Below are positions 18,538 through 26,369 of a stretch of DNA of 64,000 nucleotides, piece by piece (position 1 is the first letter of the stretch; every line of letters starts with the position of its first letter). The notes beneath the pieces were generated by a model. It was not told where the DNA came from, searched no databases, and worked only from the letters and a program-made list of their open reading frames with translations. The stretch spans positions 417,342-481,341 of the forward strand of contig NZ_JARGER010000037.1 in NCBI RefSeq assembly GCF_029210375.1, in the 5' to 3' direction. The position numbers were made by a program, and so were the translations under genes. The DNA is from Nocardioides sp. YIM 152315 (GTDB lineage: Bacteria > Actinomycetota > Actinomycetes > Propionibacteriales > Nocardioidaceae).

Positions 18538-19748
18538 GCACCCGGGTCCTCCTGCACGTCGGCACCCCGAAGACCGGCACGTCGTACCTGCAGGACGTGC
18601 TCTTCCGCAACCGGCGGCGGCTCGCGAGGTCCGGCATCCTCTACCCGGCCGACCGCTTCGACGCCCACTTCCTCGCGGCCCTCGACCTGATGCGGATGCC
18701 GTGGGGCGGTCTCGAGGCCGAGGCGGTCGGCGCATGGGACCGGCTCGCCGGGCAGGTGCGCCGACACCGCGGCACCGCGATCATCAGCCACGAGATCCTC
18801 GCGACCGCCTCGCGCTCCCAGGCGGGTCGGGCGCTCACCTCGCTCGGCCACGGGGACGGCAGCGAGGTCCATCTCGTGATCTCCGCGCGAGACCTCGTGC
18901 GCCAGATCCCCGCTGAGTGGCAGGAGAACGTCAAGCACCGCGCGGCGCTGCCCTACCGCGCGTTCCTCGAGCAGGTCACGGACCCGGCGCGCGACACCCG
19001 CATCTCCTCGTGGTTCTGGGGCGTCCAGGAGCTCCCCGACATCCTCGACCGGTGGGGCCACGACCTGCCGCCCGAGCGCATCCACGTCGTCACGGTCCCG
19101 CCCGCGGGCGGGCCGCAGCAGCTGCTGTGGAAGCGGTTCAGCGTGGTCCTCGGCCTCGACGGCCTGGACCTCGACCTCGAGGCGGAGCGCGCCAACCCGT
19201 CGCTCGGCGTCCCGGAGACCACCCTGGTGCGTCGCATCAACCGGGCCGCCAACCAGGAGCTGGACCCGGCCGACTACCGGCCGCTGGTCCGCGAGCTGCT
19301 CGCCCACCACACCCTGTCGCAGCGCACCTCCTCGCCGCGGCTGGCGCTGCCGCCCGACCTGCACCCGTGGGTCGGCGAGGTCACCGCGTCGTGGATCGCC
19401 GAGATCGAGAAGCGCGGGTACGACGTGGTCGGCGACCTGCACGACCTCGTCGGCGCTCCGCCCACGACCGACTACGTCAGCCCCGACCAGCCCGACGAGG
19501 CCCAGGTGGCCGAGGCTGCGGTCGACGCGATCAAGGCGGTGCTGCTCGAGACGGCGCGGCTGCGGCACGTCGAGGCCGGCCTGCGCGCCGAGCTGCTCGA
19601 CACCCAGAGGGCGCTGGAGCGCTCCTACCTGCGCCCGACCTACCGCTGGCGCGAGCGCAGCGTGCGCCGCCTGCAGGAGGGCAGGCTCGGGCGCGGGCTG
19701 CTCAAGGCCTACCGGCGGGCGCGGGGGCGGAGCTCGGAGCCGGCGTAG
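18534..19748 (+). CDS. Sulfotransferase-like protein B
   Basis: A 404-residue paralogue of the protein at 16337-17431. The 5'-phosphosulfate loop is HVGTPKTGTSYLQ (residues 8-20) and the second motif is ISARDLVRQIPAEWQENVK. It shares DLPPERIHVVTVP and LWKRF with its paralogue and adds a basic, coiled-coil-like C-terminal tail of about 70 residues ending RGRSSEPA. GTG start at 18534 overlaps the preceding stop (GTGA). Its last 40 bases overlap the convergent EcsC-like gene. It is the final gene of the chain that begins with the acyl-CoA carboxylase. Substrate unknown. Confidence 0.8.
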   Translation: MSTRVLLHVGTPKTGTSYLQDVLFRNRRRLARSGILYPADRFDAHFLAALDLMRMPWGGLEAEAVGAWDRLAGQVRRHRGTAIISHEILATASRSQAGRALTSLGHGDGSEVHLVISARDLVRQIPAEWQENVKHRAALPYRAFLEQVTDPARDTRISSWFWGVQELPDILDRWGHDLPPERIHVVTVPPAGGPQQLLWKRFSVVLGLDGLDLDLEAERANPSLGVPETTLVRRINRAANQELDPADYRPLVRELLAHHTLSQRTSSPRLALPPDLHPWVGEVTASWIAEIEKRGYDVVGDLHDLVGAPPTTDYVSPDQPDEAQVAEAAVDAIKAVLLETARLRHVEAGLRAELLDTQRALERSYLRPTYRWRERSVRRLQEGRLGRGLLKAYRRARGRSSEPA

Positions 19749-20401
19749 TCGCCGATCCGCCAGGTGTCGAAGCCGTCGACGCCCATGCCGACCACGCCGC
19801 CGACGATCGGCACCTTGCGGGTGAACGCCACGGCGGCACGCTTGCCGCCCACCTTGGCGACCAGCTCGGCGGTCACCTCCGCGGCGAGCACCCGATGGGT
19901 GTCGGGGTCGTGCGCGGGCGCGGTCGCCAGCGCCATCGGCGGCGCCGGGATCTTCCGGTCGCGCACGAGGGCGTCGACCCTGGCCTCGCCGAGGAGGCAG
20001 GCGAGCACGGCGTCCTGGACCCGTGGGTCGTCGAGGTCGTAGCCGCGCAGGTGGGCGATCGCCGACACCATCCGGGTCTGGATCAGCGCCAGCCCGGTGA
20101 TGTTGGTCGGCACCGTGACGACCGCGGTCAGCGCGCCGCCGACGCTGGTCAGCAGTCCCTGGGCGCCGGCGTAGCGGACGTGGTCGTCCACGATCGCGTC
20201 GAGCGCGCGGCGCGCGTGGCCCTCCGCGTCGCGGAGCCGGCGCTCGGCCGCGACCGCCGCCGGGGCCAGCGGTCCGATGCCGTGGATCGCGCGATCGAGC
20301 GCCTCGCGGACGAAGCTCGCGTTGAGGTCGGGCGCGAGCGCGGGCAGCCGCGGCACGACGTACCGCCCCGCCAGCCTGCTCACGCTCTCCCTGCCCGCCA
20401 C
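19709..20401 (-). CDS. EcsC-family protein
   Basis: A 230-residue protein resembling the EcsC family, whose bacterial members are membrane-associated and of unclear role. Matching features: TSVGGALTAVVTVPTNITGL, then TRMVSAIAHLRGYDLDDPRV with the AHLRGYD motif, and VPIVGGVVGMGVDGFDTWRI near the C-terminus, a Gly-rich hydrophobic segment. I chose the GTG at 20401: the minus-strand -10 TACCAT (20409-20414) ends seven bases upstream, the leaderless spacing seen elsewhere here. It is divergent from aat (33 bp apart) and its 3' end overlaps the sulfotransferase-like gene by 40 bp. Confidence 0.8.
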   Translation of the reverse strand: MAGRESVSRLAGRYVVPRLPALAPDLNASFVREALDRAIHGIGPLAPAAVAAERRLRDAEGHARRALDAIVDDHVRYAGAQGLLTSVGGALTAVVTVPTNITGLALIQTRMVSAIAHLRGYDLDDPRVQDAVLACLLGEARVDALVRDRKIPAPPMALATAPAHDPDTHRVLAAEVTAELVAKVGGKRAAVAFTRKVPIVGGVVGMGVDGFDTWRIGDYAGSELRPRARR

Positions 20402-20434
20402 GCCCCCGATGGTACGGACCGCTACCGTGCCGGT

Positions 20435-21112
20435 GTGCCACCTGTCGAGCCACCGCCGTCGCGCTGGTCCTTCGGCGATCCGGCCGCGTACGACCCGCTC
20501 GACGACCTGGTGGGCATCGGCGCCGACCTCGAGCCCGGCACGCTGCTCGCGGCCTACCGACGCGGGCTCTTCCCGATGCCGTCGGGTACGCCGGGGGACC
20601 CCATGTACTGGTTCAGCCCGGTGCGCCGCGGGGTGCTGCCGCTGGAGGGGCTGGTGGTGTCGCGGTCGCTGCGGCGCTCGTGCCGCGGCTTCGAGATCCG
20701 CGTCGACTCGGCGTTCGCCGAGGTCGTCGACGCCTGCGCCGACCCCGAGCGGCCGCAGGGCTGGATCGACGCGGAGGTCCGGGCGGCGTACCTGCGCCTG
20801 CACGAGCTCGGCTGGGCGCACTCGGTCGAGGCATGGCGCGACGGCCGACTCGCCGGCGGGCTGTACGGCGTCGCGATCGGCGGCCTCTTCGCCGGTGAGT
20901 CGATGTTCCACCGCGAGCGGGACGCGTCGAAGGTCGCGCTCGTCGGGCTGGTCGACCTGCTGGGGGGCGCGGACGCGGAGGTGCGCCTCCTCGACGTGCA
21001 GTGGGTGACCCCGCACCTGGCGTCGCTCGGCGTGGTCGAGATCGGCCGGGCGGCGTACCTTTGGCGACTGACGCGCGCGCTGCAGCTGCCGCTGCCGGCC
21101 CGGTGGCAGTGA
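20435..21112 (+). CDS. aat: Leucyl/phenylalanyl-tRNA--protein transferase
   Basis: Adds Leu or Phe from aminoacyl-tRNA to proteins with N-terminal Lys/Arg, marking them for ClpS/ClpAP-type degradation (N-degron pathway). The 225-residue protein has the family blocks GADLEPGTLLAAYRRGLFPM, YWFSPVRRGVLPLE, GWAHSVEAWRDGRLAGGLYG and GGLFAGESMFHRERDASKVA. GTG start at 20435: a TACCGT (20423-20428) ends six bases upstream, indicating a leaderless message. It is divergent from the EcsC-like gene. The stop is 3 bp from the convergent rhodanese gene. Length is normal for the family. Confidence 0.95.
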   Translation: MPPVEPPPSRWSFGDPAAYDPLDDLVGIGADLEPGTLLAAYRRGLFPMPSGTPGDPMYWFSPVRRGVLPLEGLVVSRSLRRSCRGFEIRVDSAFAEVVDACADPERPQGWIDAEVRAAYLRLHELGWAHSVEAWRDGRLAGGLYGVAIGGLFAGESMFHRERDASKVALVGLVDLLGGADAEVRLLDVQWVTPHLASLGVVEIGRAAYLWRLTRALQLPLPARWQ

Positions 21113-21115
21113 GGG

Positions 21116-21445
21116 TCAGACCACCTGCGGCTCCTGGCCGGTCTCGCTGACCATCGGCCGCCCGGCGGCCTCCCAGTCGAGCATGCCGCCCGCCAGGTTG
21201 ACCGCGTCGTAGCCCTGCTGCTGGAGCCACGCCACGGCCTGCGCGGAGCGGCCGCCGATCTTGCACACCACCAGCGTCTGGCCCGCCGGCAGCTCGTCGA
21301 GACGCACCGGGAGCAGCGACATCGGGATGTGGACCGCGCCCTCGATGTGCCCGTAGTCCCACTCGACGGGCTCGCGGACGTCGAGGACGACCAGCCCCTC
21401 GGGCAGCGGATCGGGCACGTTGTCGATCGAGACGGTGGGAATCAT
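21116..21445 (-). CDS. Rhodanese-like domain protein
   Basis: Single rhodanese domain of 109 residues, with LDVREPVEWDYGHIEGAVHIP and the active-site loop VVCKIGGRSAQA, where the Cys is the persulfide-carrying residue. Likely a small sulfurtransferase or persulfide carrier. The ATG at 21445 overlaps the stop of the Fpg/Nei gene (ATGA), so the two are coupled. A longer frame starting at 21568 would run through the Fpg zinc finger in another frame and is rejected. Partner and substrate are not evident from context. Confidence 0.9.
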   Translation of the reverse strand: MIPTVSIDNVPDPLPEGLVVLDVREPVEWDYGHIEGAVHIPMSLLPVRLDELPAGQTLVVCKIGGRSAQAVAWLQQQGYDAVNLAGGMLDWEAAGRPMVSETGQEPQVV

Positions 21446-22308
21446 TTGAGTAGCTTGCTCATCCTTCGGTCGGCCAGCGGCTTGCCGCCGGTCTGGCAGG
21501 TGGGGCAGTACTGCAGGCTGGAGTCCGCGAACGACACCTCGCGGACGGTGTCGCCGCAGACCGGGCACTGCTTGCCGGTGCGGCCGTGGACCGCGAGGTG
21601 GGACTTCTTCTCGCCCTTCAGCTCACTCGCCGCCAGGCCGCGGGACCGGTCGACGGCGTCGCCGAGCGTGGTGCGCAGGGCGTCGTACAGGACCTGGATC
21701 TCGTCGGTGGTGAGGTGGCCCGCGGGCTTGAACGGCGACATCCGCGCGGCGTGCAGGATCTCGTCGGAGTAGGCGTTGCCGATGCCGGCGATCGTGCCCT
21801 GGTGCCGCAGCACCCCCTTGAGCTGCTTGCCGCCCTCCTTCTTCAGGATCTCCTTCAATCGGTCGATCGTGAAGTCGTCGGTCAGCGGGTCGGGCCCGAG
21901 GCTGGCGATGCCGGGCACGTCCTGGGGGTCGCGGACGGCGTACGCCGCCAGGCTCTTGCGCGTGCCCGCCTCGGTGATGTCGAGCCCGGAGTCGTCGTCG
22001 AGCACCACCCGCACGGCGAGGGTGGACTTGGTGCTGGGCTTGGGCGGGATCGTCGGCACCTCGTCGCGCCAGCGCACCCAGCCGGCGCGGGCGAGGTGGA
22101 GCACGAGGTGGAGGCCGGATGCCTCCATGTCGAGGAACTTGCCGTGGCGGGTGACGTCGTCGACCAGCGTGCCCTCGAGCGCGGAGAGCGGCGGGTCGAA
22201 CGTCTTGAGCGCGCTGAACTGCGCCACGTGGATCTTCGCGATCGCGTGGCCGTCGAGCCGGCCCCGCAGGTCGAGGGCCAGCGCTTCCACCTCGGGCAGC
22301 TCGGGCAC
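21442..22308 (-). CDS. Formamidopyrimidine-DNA glycosylase/Nei-family protein
   Basis: DNA base-excision glycosylase with AP-lyase activity. The 288-residue protein starts PELPEVEAL (catalytic Pro and Glu after removal of the initiator residue), has RHGKFLDME with the conserved Lys, a helix-two-turn-helix IAGIGNAYSDEILHAA, and a C-terminal zinc finger CPVCGDTVREV...YCPTCQTG. It is of the actinobacterial Fpg/Nei subgroup; the damage specificity cannot be read from sequence. The GTG at 22308 is preceded by TAGACT (22315-22320) with a six-base gap, so the message is probably leaderless. It is coupled to a rhodanese gene downstream. Confidence 0.92.
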   Translation of the reverse strand: MPELPEVEALALDLRGRLDGHAIAKIHVAQFSALKTFDPPLSALEGTLVDDVTRHGKFLDMEASGLHLVLHLARAGWVRWRDEVPTIPPKPSTKSTLAVRVVLDDDSGLDITEAGTRKSLAAYAVRDPQDVPGIASLGPDPLTDDFTIDRLKEILKKEGGKQLKGVLRHQGTIAGIGNAYSDEILHAARMSPFKPAGHLTTDEIQVLYDALRTTLGDAVDRSRGLAASELKGEKKSHLAVHGRTGKQCPVCGDTVREVSFADSSLQYCPTCQTGGKPLADRRMSKLLK

Positions 22309-22337
22309 GAGCCGAGTCTAGGGAGCCGGGGGAACCG

Positions 22338-22643
22338 GTGACAGCCTCAGGTGCCGAGGAGCATCATGGAGGCGTGGCCACCGTCCGCCCGCTCCCGGAG
22401 CTGGGGTCGATCTACCTCGACGCCCGCGGGGCCGAGCGCGCGCTCCGGGTCAGCTGGCACCACGAGTCCGGCCTGGTCGTGCTCTCGTTGTGGCGCGACA
22501 ACGTGTGCGCCGGCTCCTTCCGGCTGGCGATCGACGAGGTGCCGGCCCTGATCGAGCTGCTGCGCGCCGGCCTGGTGCGCTCCTACGACGACGCCCGCGG
22601 CCGCCTGGGCGAGGTCGAGCCCGGGGCGGCCGCGTCCGCCTGA
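22338..22643 (+). CDS. Small conserved protein of unknown function, divergent from fpg
   Basis: A 101-residue protein with no recognised domain. The core reads GSIYLDARGAERALRVSWHH, VVLSLWRDNVCAGSFRLA and PALIELLRAGL, suggesting a small alpha-beta fold. GTG start at 22338 follows a GGGGGA Shine-Dalgarno-like stretch; an alternative GTG lies at 22374. It has no signal peptide. It is followed by a 70-bp palindromic element (22671-22740). Confidence 0.65.
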   Translation: MTASGAEEHHGGVATVRPLPELGSIYLDARGAERALRVSWHHESGLVVLSLWRDNVCAGSFRLAIDEVPALIELLRAGLVRSYDDARGRLGEVEPGAAASA

Positions 22644-22670
22644 GCCGCGCCTCCGTGGTGGCCCGGCCGA

Positions 22671-22740
22671 TGTAACGGTGGTTTGTGGGATCTTCCGCCC
22701 CGTTATGACGGGGGACCAGATCCCACCACACCGCGTTACA
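22671..22740. repeat. 70-bp palindromic element, copy 1
   Basis: Element bounded by TGTAAC and GTTACA, with a stem containing TGTGGGATCT (22684-22693) and AGATCCCAC and a centre CCCCGTTATGACGGGG. The reverse complement aligns with copy 2 (56467-56536) over all 70 bases with 58 identities and no gap. It contains no gene. It could be a non-autonomous mobile element or a REP-like unit acting as a terminator after the gene ending at 22643. Confidence 0.85.
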
Positions 22741-22806
22741 GCTGGCGCCGCGTCGACGAGGCCGGAAATCTAACGAATCTGCTAGACCGCCGGATATCGT
22801 GCGAGC

Positions 22807-24009
22807 GTGGACCCGGTCCGGAACCCGTACGCGCCCGGCGCCGGCCAGCGACCGCCCGAGCTGGCGGGGCGCGACCGGGAGCTCGAGCAGTTCGAGGTGA
22901 CCCTGGAGCGGGTCGCGGCGGGGCGGCCCGAGCGCAGCATGGTGCTCTCCGGGCTCCGCGGCGTGGGCAAGACCGTGCTGCTCAACGCGCTGCGCGGCCA
23001 GGCGGTACGCCGGGCGTGGGGGACCGGCAAGATCGAGGCGCGCCCCGACCAGAGCATCCGGATCCCGGTCGCGCAGGCGGTGCACGCCGCGGTGCGCGAG
23101 GTCGCCCACCGGCACCGCGACCCCGACCGGGTCGACGCGGTGGCCGGCGTCGTCAAGAGCTTCGCGCTGAGGACCACGGTGGACGACCGCCGTGCCGCCT
23201 CGAGGGGAGGAGCGCGCTGGACCCCGCCCGTCGACGTCACCGCGGCCAAGGGGCGCGCGGACTCGGGCGACCTCGAGCTCGACCTGGTCGAGCTGCTCAC
23301 CGACGTCGCGACCCTGGCGGGCGACCTCGGCGTCGGCCTCGCGCTCTTCGTCGACGAGATGCAGGACGTCGCCACCCCGGAGCTCGCCGCGCTGTGCGGC
23401 GCCTGCCACGAGATCAGCCAGCAGGGCGCGCCGCTCATCGTGGTCGGCGCCGGCCTGCCGCACCTCCCGGTCGCGCTCGCCGCGTCCAAGTCGTACGCCG
23501 AGCGCCTCTTCCGCTACGTCGCGGTCGACCGGCTCCCGCGCGAGATGGCCGACCGCGCCTGGCGGGTGCCGGCGGCCACCGAGGGGGCGGACTTCGAGCA
23601 AGGGGCGCTCGACGAGCTCTACCGGCTCACCGACGGCTACCCCTACTTCGTGCAGGCCTACGGCAAGGTGACGTGGGACGCCGCCGTCGGCTCGCCGATC
23701 CGCGCCGCCGACGTGCACGCCGCCGCACCGGAGGCGGAGGCCGAGCTCGCCGTCGGGTTCTTCGGCGCGCGCTTCGACCGGGCCACTCCGGCCGAGCGCG
23801 ACTACATGTCCGCGATGGCCGACCTCGGCGCCGAGCACGGTGACGCCGCGGTCGCGACGGCCGACATCGCCGGACACCTGGGCCGCAAGCCCCAGTCCCT
23901 CTCGCCGGCGCGCGACGGGCTGATCAAGAAGGGCCTCGTCTACGCCGCCGAGCGGGGGAGCGTGGCGTTCACCGTGCCGCACTTCGGCAGGTTCCTCAGG
24001 AGTCGGTGA
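22807..24009 (+). CDS. AAA+ ATP-binding protein with C-terminal winged helix
   Basis: A 400-residue STAND/AAA-type ATPase. Walker A is GLRGVGKTVLL (about residues 49-59), Walker B LFVDEMQD (about 180-187). VVGAGLPHLPVAL resembles sensor 1. The C-terminus (VATADIAGHLGRKPQSLSPARDGLIKKGLVY) is a winged-helix DNA-binding domain, typical of the actinobacterial ATP-binding proteins related to Orc/Cdc6-like ATPases. The GTG at 22807 follows TATCGT (22795-22800) by six bases (leaderless). No companion toxin or nuclease is adjacent, so a role in defence or replication is not shown. Confidence 0.85.
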   Translation: MDPVRNPYAPGAGQRPPELAGRDRELEQFEVTLERVAAGRPERSMVLSGLRGVGKTVLLNALRGQAVRRAWGTGKIEARPDQSIRIPVAQAVHAAVREVAHRHRDPDRVDAVAGVVKSFALRTTVDDRRAASRGGARWTPPVDVTAAKGRADSGDLELDLVELLTDVATLAGDLGVGLALFVDEMQDVATPELAALCGACHEISQQGAPLIVVGAGLPHLPVALAASKSYAERLFRYVAVDRLPREMADRAWRVPAATEGADFEQGALDELYRLTDGYPYFVQAYGKVTWDAAVGSPIRAADVHAAAPEAEAELAVGFFGARFDRATPAERDYMSAMADLGAEHGDAAVATADIAGHLGRKPQSLSPARDGLIKKGLVYAAERGSVAFTVPHFGRFLRSR

Positions 24010-24021
24010 CCAGGCGGAAGA

Positions 24022-24828
24022 ATGAGCGTCGTGAGACCCGAGGTCGTCGCCCACCGCGGCGCGAGCCACGACAACGCCGAGCACACGCTGCGCGCCTACG
24101 TCGCGGCCCTCGACGCCGGTGCGGAGGCGCTCGAGTGCGACGTGCGGCTCACCGCCGACGGACACCTCGTCTGCGTGCACGACCGCGACCTGCGGCGTAC
24201 GTCGGCCAGCCGCGCCCTGGTCTCCAACAGCGAGCTCGCCGAGCTCGACGCGCTCGACTTCCACTCCTGGAAGAACCCCTGGGCCGACCTCGACGACGAG
24301 GCGCCGGACCCCGACGAGCGGCTCGACCGGGTGCTCACGTTGCGCATGCTGCTCGAGACCGTCGCCGACTACGAGCGGCCGGTGGAGATCGCGATCGAGA
24401 CCAAGCACCCGACGCGGTACGGCGGCCTGGTCGAGCGCCGCCTCGTCGAGCAGCTCCGCCACTTCGGCTGGGACCGGGCGGGGTCGCCGGTGCGCGTCAT
24501 GAGCTTCTCGTGGACCGCGCTGCAGCGCGTGCAGCGGCTGGCCCCCGACCTGCGGCTGGTGATGCTCGTCGAGCACGCGCGCAACTGGTCGCTGCTGCGG
24601 CGGCTCGTGGGTCGCGACTGGCTGGTCGGGCCGGGCATCGCGGAGCTGACCGCGCACCCGGGGCTCGGCCGACGCATCACCGCTGCGGGCCACGACCTGC
24701 ACGTGTGGACCGTCAACACCGAGGCCCAGCTGGACCTGTGCCTCGAGCTCGGCGTGCGGGCGGTGATCACCGACCGCCCGGCGTTCGTGCTCGACCTGCT
24801 CGACCGGCGGGAGGCGGGCGAAGGCTAG
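24022..24828 (+). CDS. Glycerophosphodiester phosphodiesterase family protein
   Basis: Hydrolyses glycerophosphodiesters to glycerol-3-phosphate and an alcohol. The 268-residue TIM barrel has the catalytic elements VAHRGASHDNAEHT (His11-Arg12), ALECDVRLTADGH (Glu38, Asp40) and VCVHDRD (His53), then IETKHP and the C-terminal HVWTVNTEAQLDLCLELGV. It has no signal peptide, so the protein is cytosolic. A GGCGGAAGA ribosome-binding sequence precedes the ATG at 24022, which is 12 bp after the ATPase gene, so the two are probably co-transcribed. Confidence 0.93.
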   Translation: MSVVRPEVVAHRGASHDNAEHTLRAYVAALDAGAEALECDVRLTADGHLVCVHDRDLRRTSASRALVSNSELAELDALDFHSWKNPWADLDDEAPDPDERLDRVLTLRMLLETVADYERPVEIAIETKHPTRYGGLVERRLVEQLRHFGWDRAGSPVRVMSFSWTALQRVQRLAPDLRLVMLVEHARNWSLLRRLVGRDWLVGPGIAELTAHPGLGRRITAAGHDLHVWTVNTEAQLDLCLELGVRAVITDRPAFVLDLLDRREAGEG

Positions 24829-24838
24829 GTTCATGGGC

Positions 24839-25786
24839 ATGGCCAAGAAGTCCCGCACCAAGTCACGCCCCCAGACGACCGCGCCCGGGGAGGTCGGCCC
24901 CCGCCAGCCCTGCCCCTGTGGCTCGGGCAAGCGCTACAAGGCCTGCCACGGCGCTCCCGGCGGCGCCGACGTCTACGTCGCGCGCCCGTTCGAGGGCCTG
25001 GCCTCGGAGTGCGACATCGTCGCGATGCGCGAGCTGGTGCCCGCCGCGACCGCGCGGCTGACGCTGCGGGCCGACCCCCAGCGGGTGGTGAGGCTCTGCA
25101 CGCTGCTGCCCATGGCCGCCCCGGCGATGGTGCGCGACAGCGGCGAGATCTGGCTGGGGCTGCAGGTGCAGCACCAGTTCGGGGACCCCGCACGCGACCT
25201 CGGAGCCGTGCTGGAGGCGGCCCTGGAGGGCGCGCTGGAGGAGGGCGCCGGCGTCGTGGGCCTCACCGACCCGCCGGGACCGGGGGCGCGGCTCCAGGAC
25301 CTCGTCGACGACGGCCCGCTGACGATCGAGGTGCACGAGGGCTTCGACTTCTGGTTCTCCGACGTCGACGGCGAGGAGCGGGCCGCCGCGGCCGCCGCGC
25401 TCGAGCAGGCCAACGCCTCGGCCAACCCGACCGCGCGGCTGACGAGCGTCGAGGCGGCGTACTGGACGAACGTCGGCACCAAGGAGCACCTGCGCTGGGT
25501 GATGCCCGAGCCCGAGGACCGGCTGCTCGACGCGCTCGCGCGCCTGCACACCGCCGGCAAGGACGTGCTGGTCGACGACTCGCGCTTCGTCGGCATGTTC
25601 CGCACCCACGGCCTGCTGGCGCCGGTGTGGGACCTGCCCGTCGGCACGGGGCCCGAGGCGCTGGAGGAGCCCGCGGAGCGGTTCGCCGCCGATCTCGCCG
25701 CGGCGCTCGAGGACGCCGCCGAGCTCACCGCCGAGGAGCGGGCCGCCAGGTCGGGACTGGCCAACCGACAGGTCACGCTCCGGTAG
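24839..25786 (+). CDS. DUF5926-family protein with N-terminal SEC-C zinc motif
   Basis: A 315-residue actinobacterial protein of unknown function. A SEC-C motif near the N-terminus, PCPCGSGKRYKACHG (Cys25, Cys27, Cys36, His37), should bind zinc; the remainder matches the DUF5926 type. I prefer the ATG at 24839 (MAKKSRTKSR) over that at 24833 because a TAGGTT -10 (24826-24831, sharing the TAG stop of the GDPD gene) ends seven bases before it, the leaderless spacing used throughout this window. SEC-C motifs often mediate contacts with the translocase or ribosome, but no target can be named. Confidence 0.85.
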   Translation: MAKKSRTKSRPQTTAPGEVGPRQPCPCGSGKRYKACHGAPGGADVYVARPFEGLASECDIVAMRELVPAATARLTLRADPQRVVRLCTLLPMAAPAMVRDSGEIWLGLQVQHQFGDPARDLGAVLEAALEGALEEGAGVVGLTDPPGPGARLQDLVDDGPLTIEVHEGFDFWFSDVDGEERAAAAAALEQANASANPTARLTSVEAAYWTNVGTKEHLRWVMPEPEDRLLDALARLHTAGKDVLVDDSRFVGMFRTHGLLAPVWDLPVGTGPEALEEPAERFAADLAAALEDAAELTAEERAARSGLANRQVTLR

Positions 25787-25832
25787 CCCGGGTTTTGTTA
25801 CCCCCGGGTTGGGAAGGCTGCGGCGGGCCGCG

Positions 25833-25884
25833 TAGGCTCACCGAGCCCGGTCGTTGGCGCATCCCCCGTCGCCGACGACCGGGC
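25833..25884 (+). ncRNA. Candidate small RNA or bidirectional terminator between convergent genes
   Basis: Strong hairpin: GCCCGGTCGTTGGCG (25845-25859) pairs with CGCCGACGACCGGGC (25870-25884) with one wobble, leaving the loop CATCCCCCGT. A sigma70-like promoter lies directly upstream: TTGGGA (25809-25814), 18 bases, TAGGCT (25833-25838), placing a start near the base of the hairpin. The C-rich loop recalls actinobacterial C-rich-loop RNAs, but it has only five Cs. The simple alternative is a bidirectional terminator for the genes ending at 25786 and 25904. Confidence 0.4.
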
Positions 25885-25903
25885 CTGCCATCTCCCGACC
25901 GAG

Positions 25904-26275
25904 CTAGTCCGGGAAGCGCTCGTCGGCGATCTCGCCCAGCGCCTCGCCGAAGGCCGGCATCTCCTCGGCGAGCTGCTCGATCTCCCCGCCCGTGAAGTGC
26001 ACCATGTCGAGCCCGGTCAGCGCGACGATGGACGCCGTGCGCAGCGAGTGCTTGACCAGCGCGGTCTCGCCCACGACGTCACCGGGGCCGAGCCGGGCGA
26101 CCTCGTGGCCGTTGCGGCGTACGGCGGCCGCGCCGTCCAGGATGACGTAGGCCTTGTCGGCGGGGGTCTCCTGCCAGATCGGCGACCACCCCTCCGGCAC
26201 GTGCACGTGGGTGCCGACTGCGCAGATCTGCGCGATCTCCCGCGGGCTGAAGCGGTCGAAGAAGGAGTCGGCCAT
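25904..26275 (-). CDS. Cyclic-nucleotide-binding domain protein
   Basis: A 123-residue protein that is essentially one cNMP-binding (CRP-type) beta-barrel: GWSPIWQETPADKAYVILDG, then AAVRRNGHEVARLGPGDVVG and ETALVKHSLRTASIVA, the last resembling the phosphate-binding cassette. It has no DNA-binding helix-turn-helix, so it is not a CRP regulator; it may be a sensor or regulatory subunit. The ATG at 26275 (MADSFFDRFSP) fits domain length better than an in-frame start at 26338. It lies downstream of arcA on the same strand. Confidence 0.85.
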   Translation of the reverse strand: MADSFFDRFSPREIAQICAVGTHVHVPEGWSPIWQETPADKAYVILDGAAAVRRNGHEVARLGPGDVVGETALVKHSLRTASIVALTGLDMVHFTGGEIEQLAEEMPAFGEALGEIADERFPD

Positions 26276-26302
26276 CGATCGATGCCCGCCTTTCGGGTCG
26301 AT

Positions 26303-26326
26303 CCTCCCGGCCCGGTGCGCGGGAGG
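26303..26326 (-). terminator. Possible terminator between arcA and the cNMP-binding gene
   Basis: Inverted repeat CCTCCCG (26303-26309) and CGGGAGG (26320-26326) with a 10-base GC-rich loop, 45 bp after the arcA stop on the minus strand. No T tract follows, so support is weak. Confidence 0.3.
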
Positions 26327-26369
26327 GCTACCCTGCACAACGCGCGACCCAGGATTCCGTTCCGGTCGG

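Noticed and set aside
22807..24009. AAA+ ATPase as the core of a phage-defence system
   Set aside because: No nuclease, toxin or other defence effector lies beside it; neighbours are GDPD and DUF5926 housekeeping-type genes, and the small upstream gene is transcribed separately.
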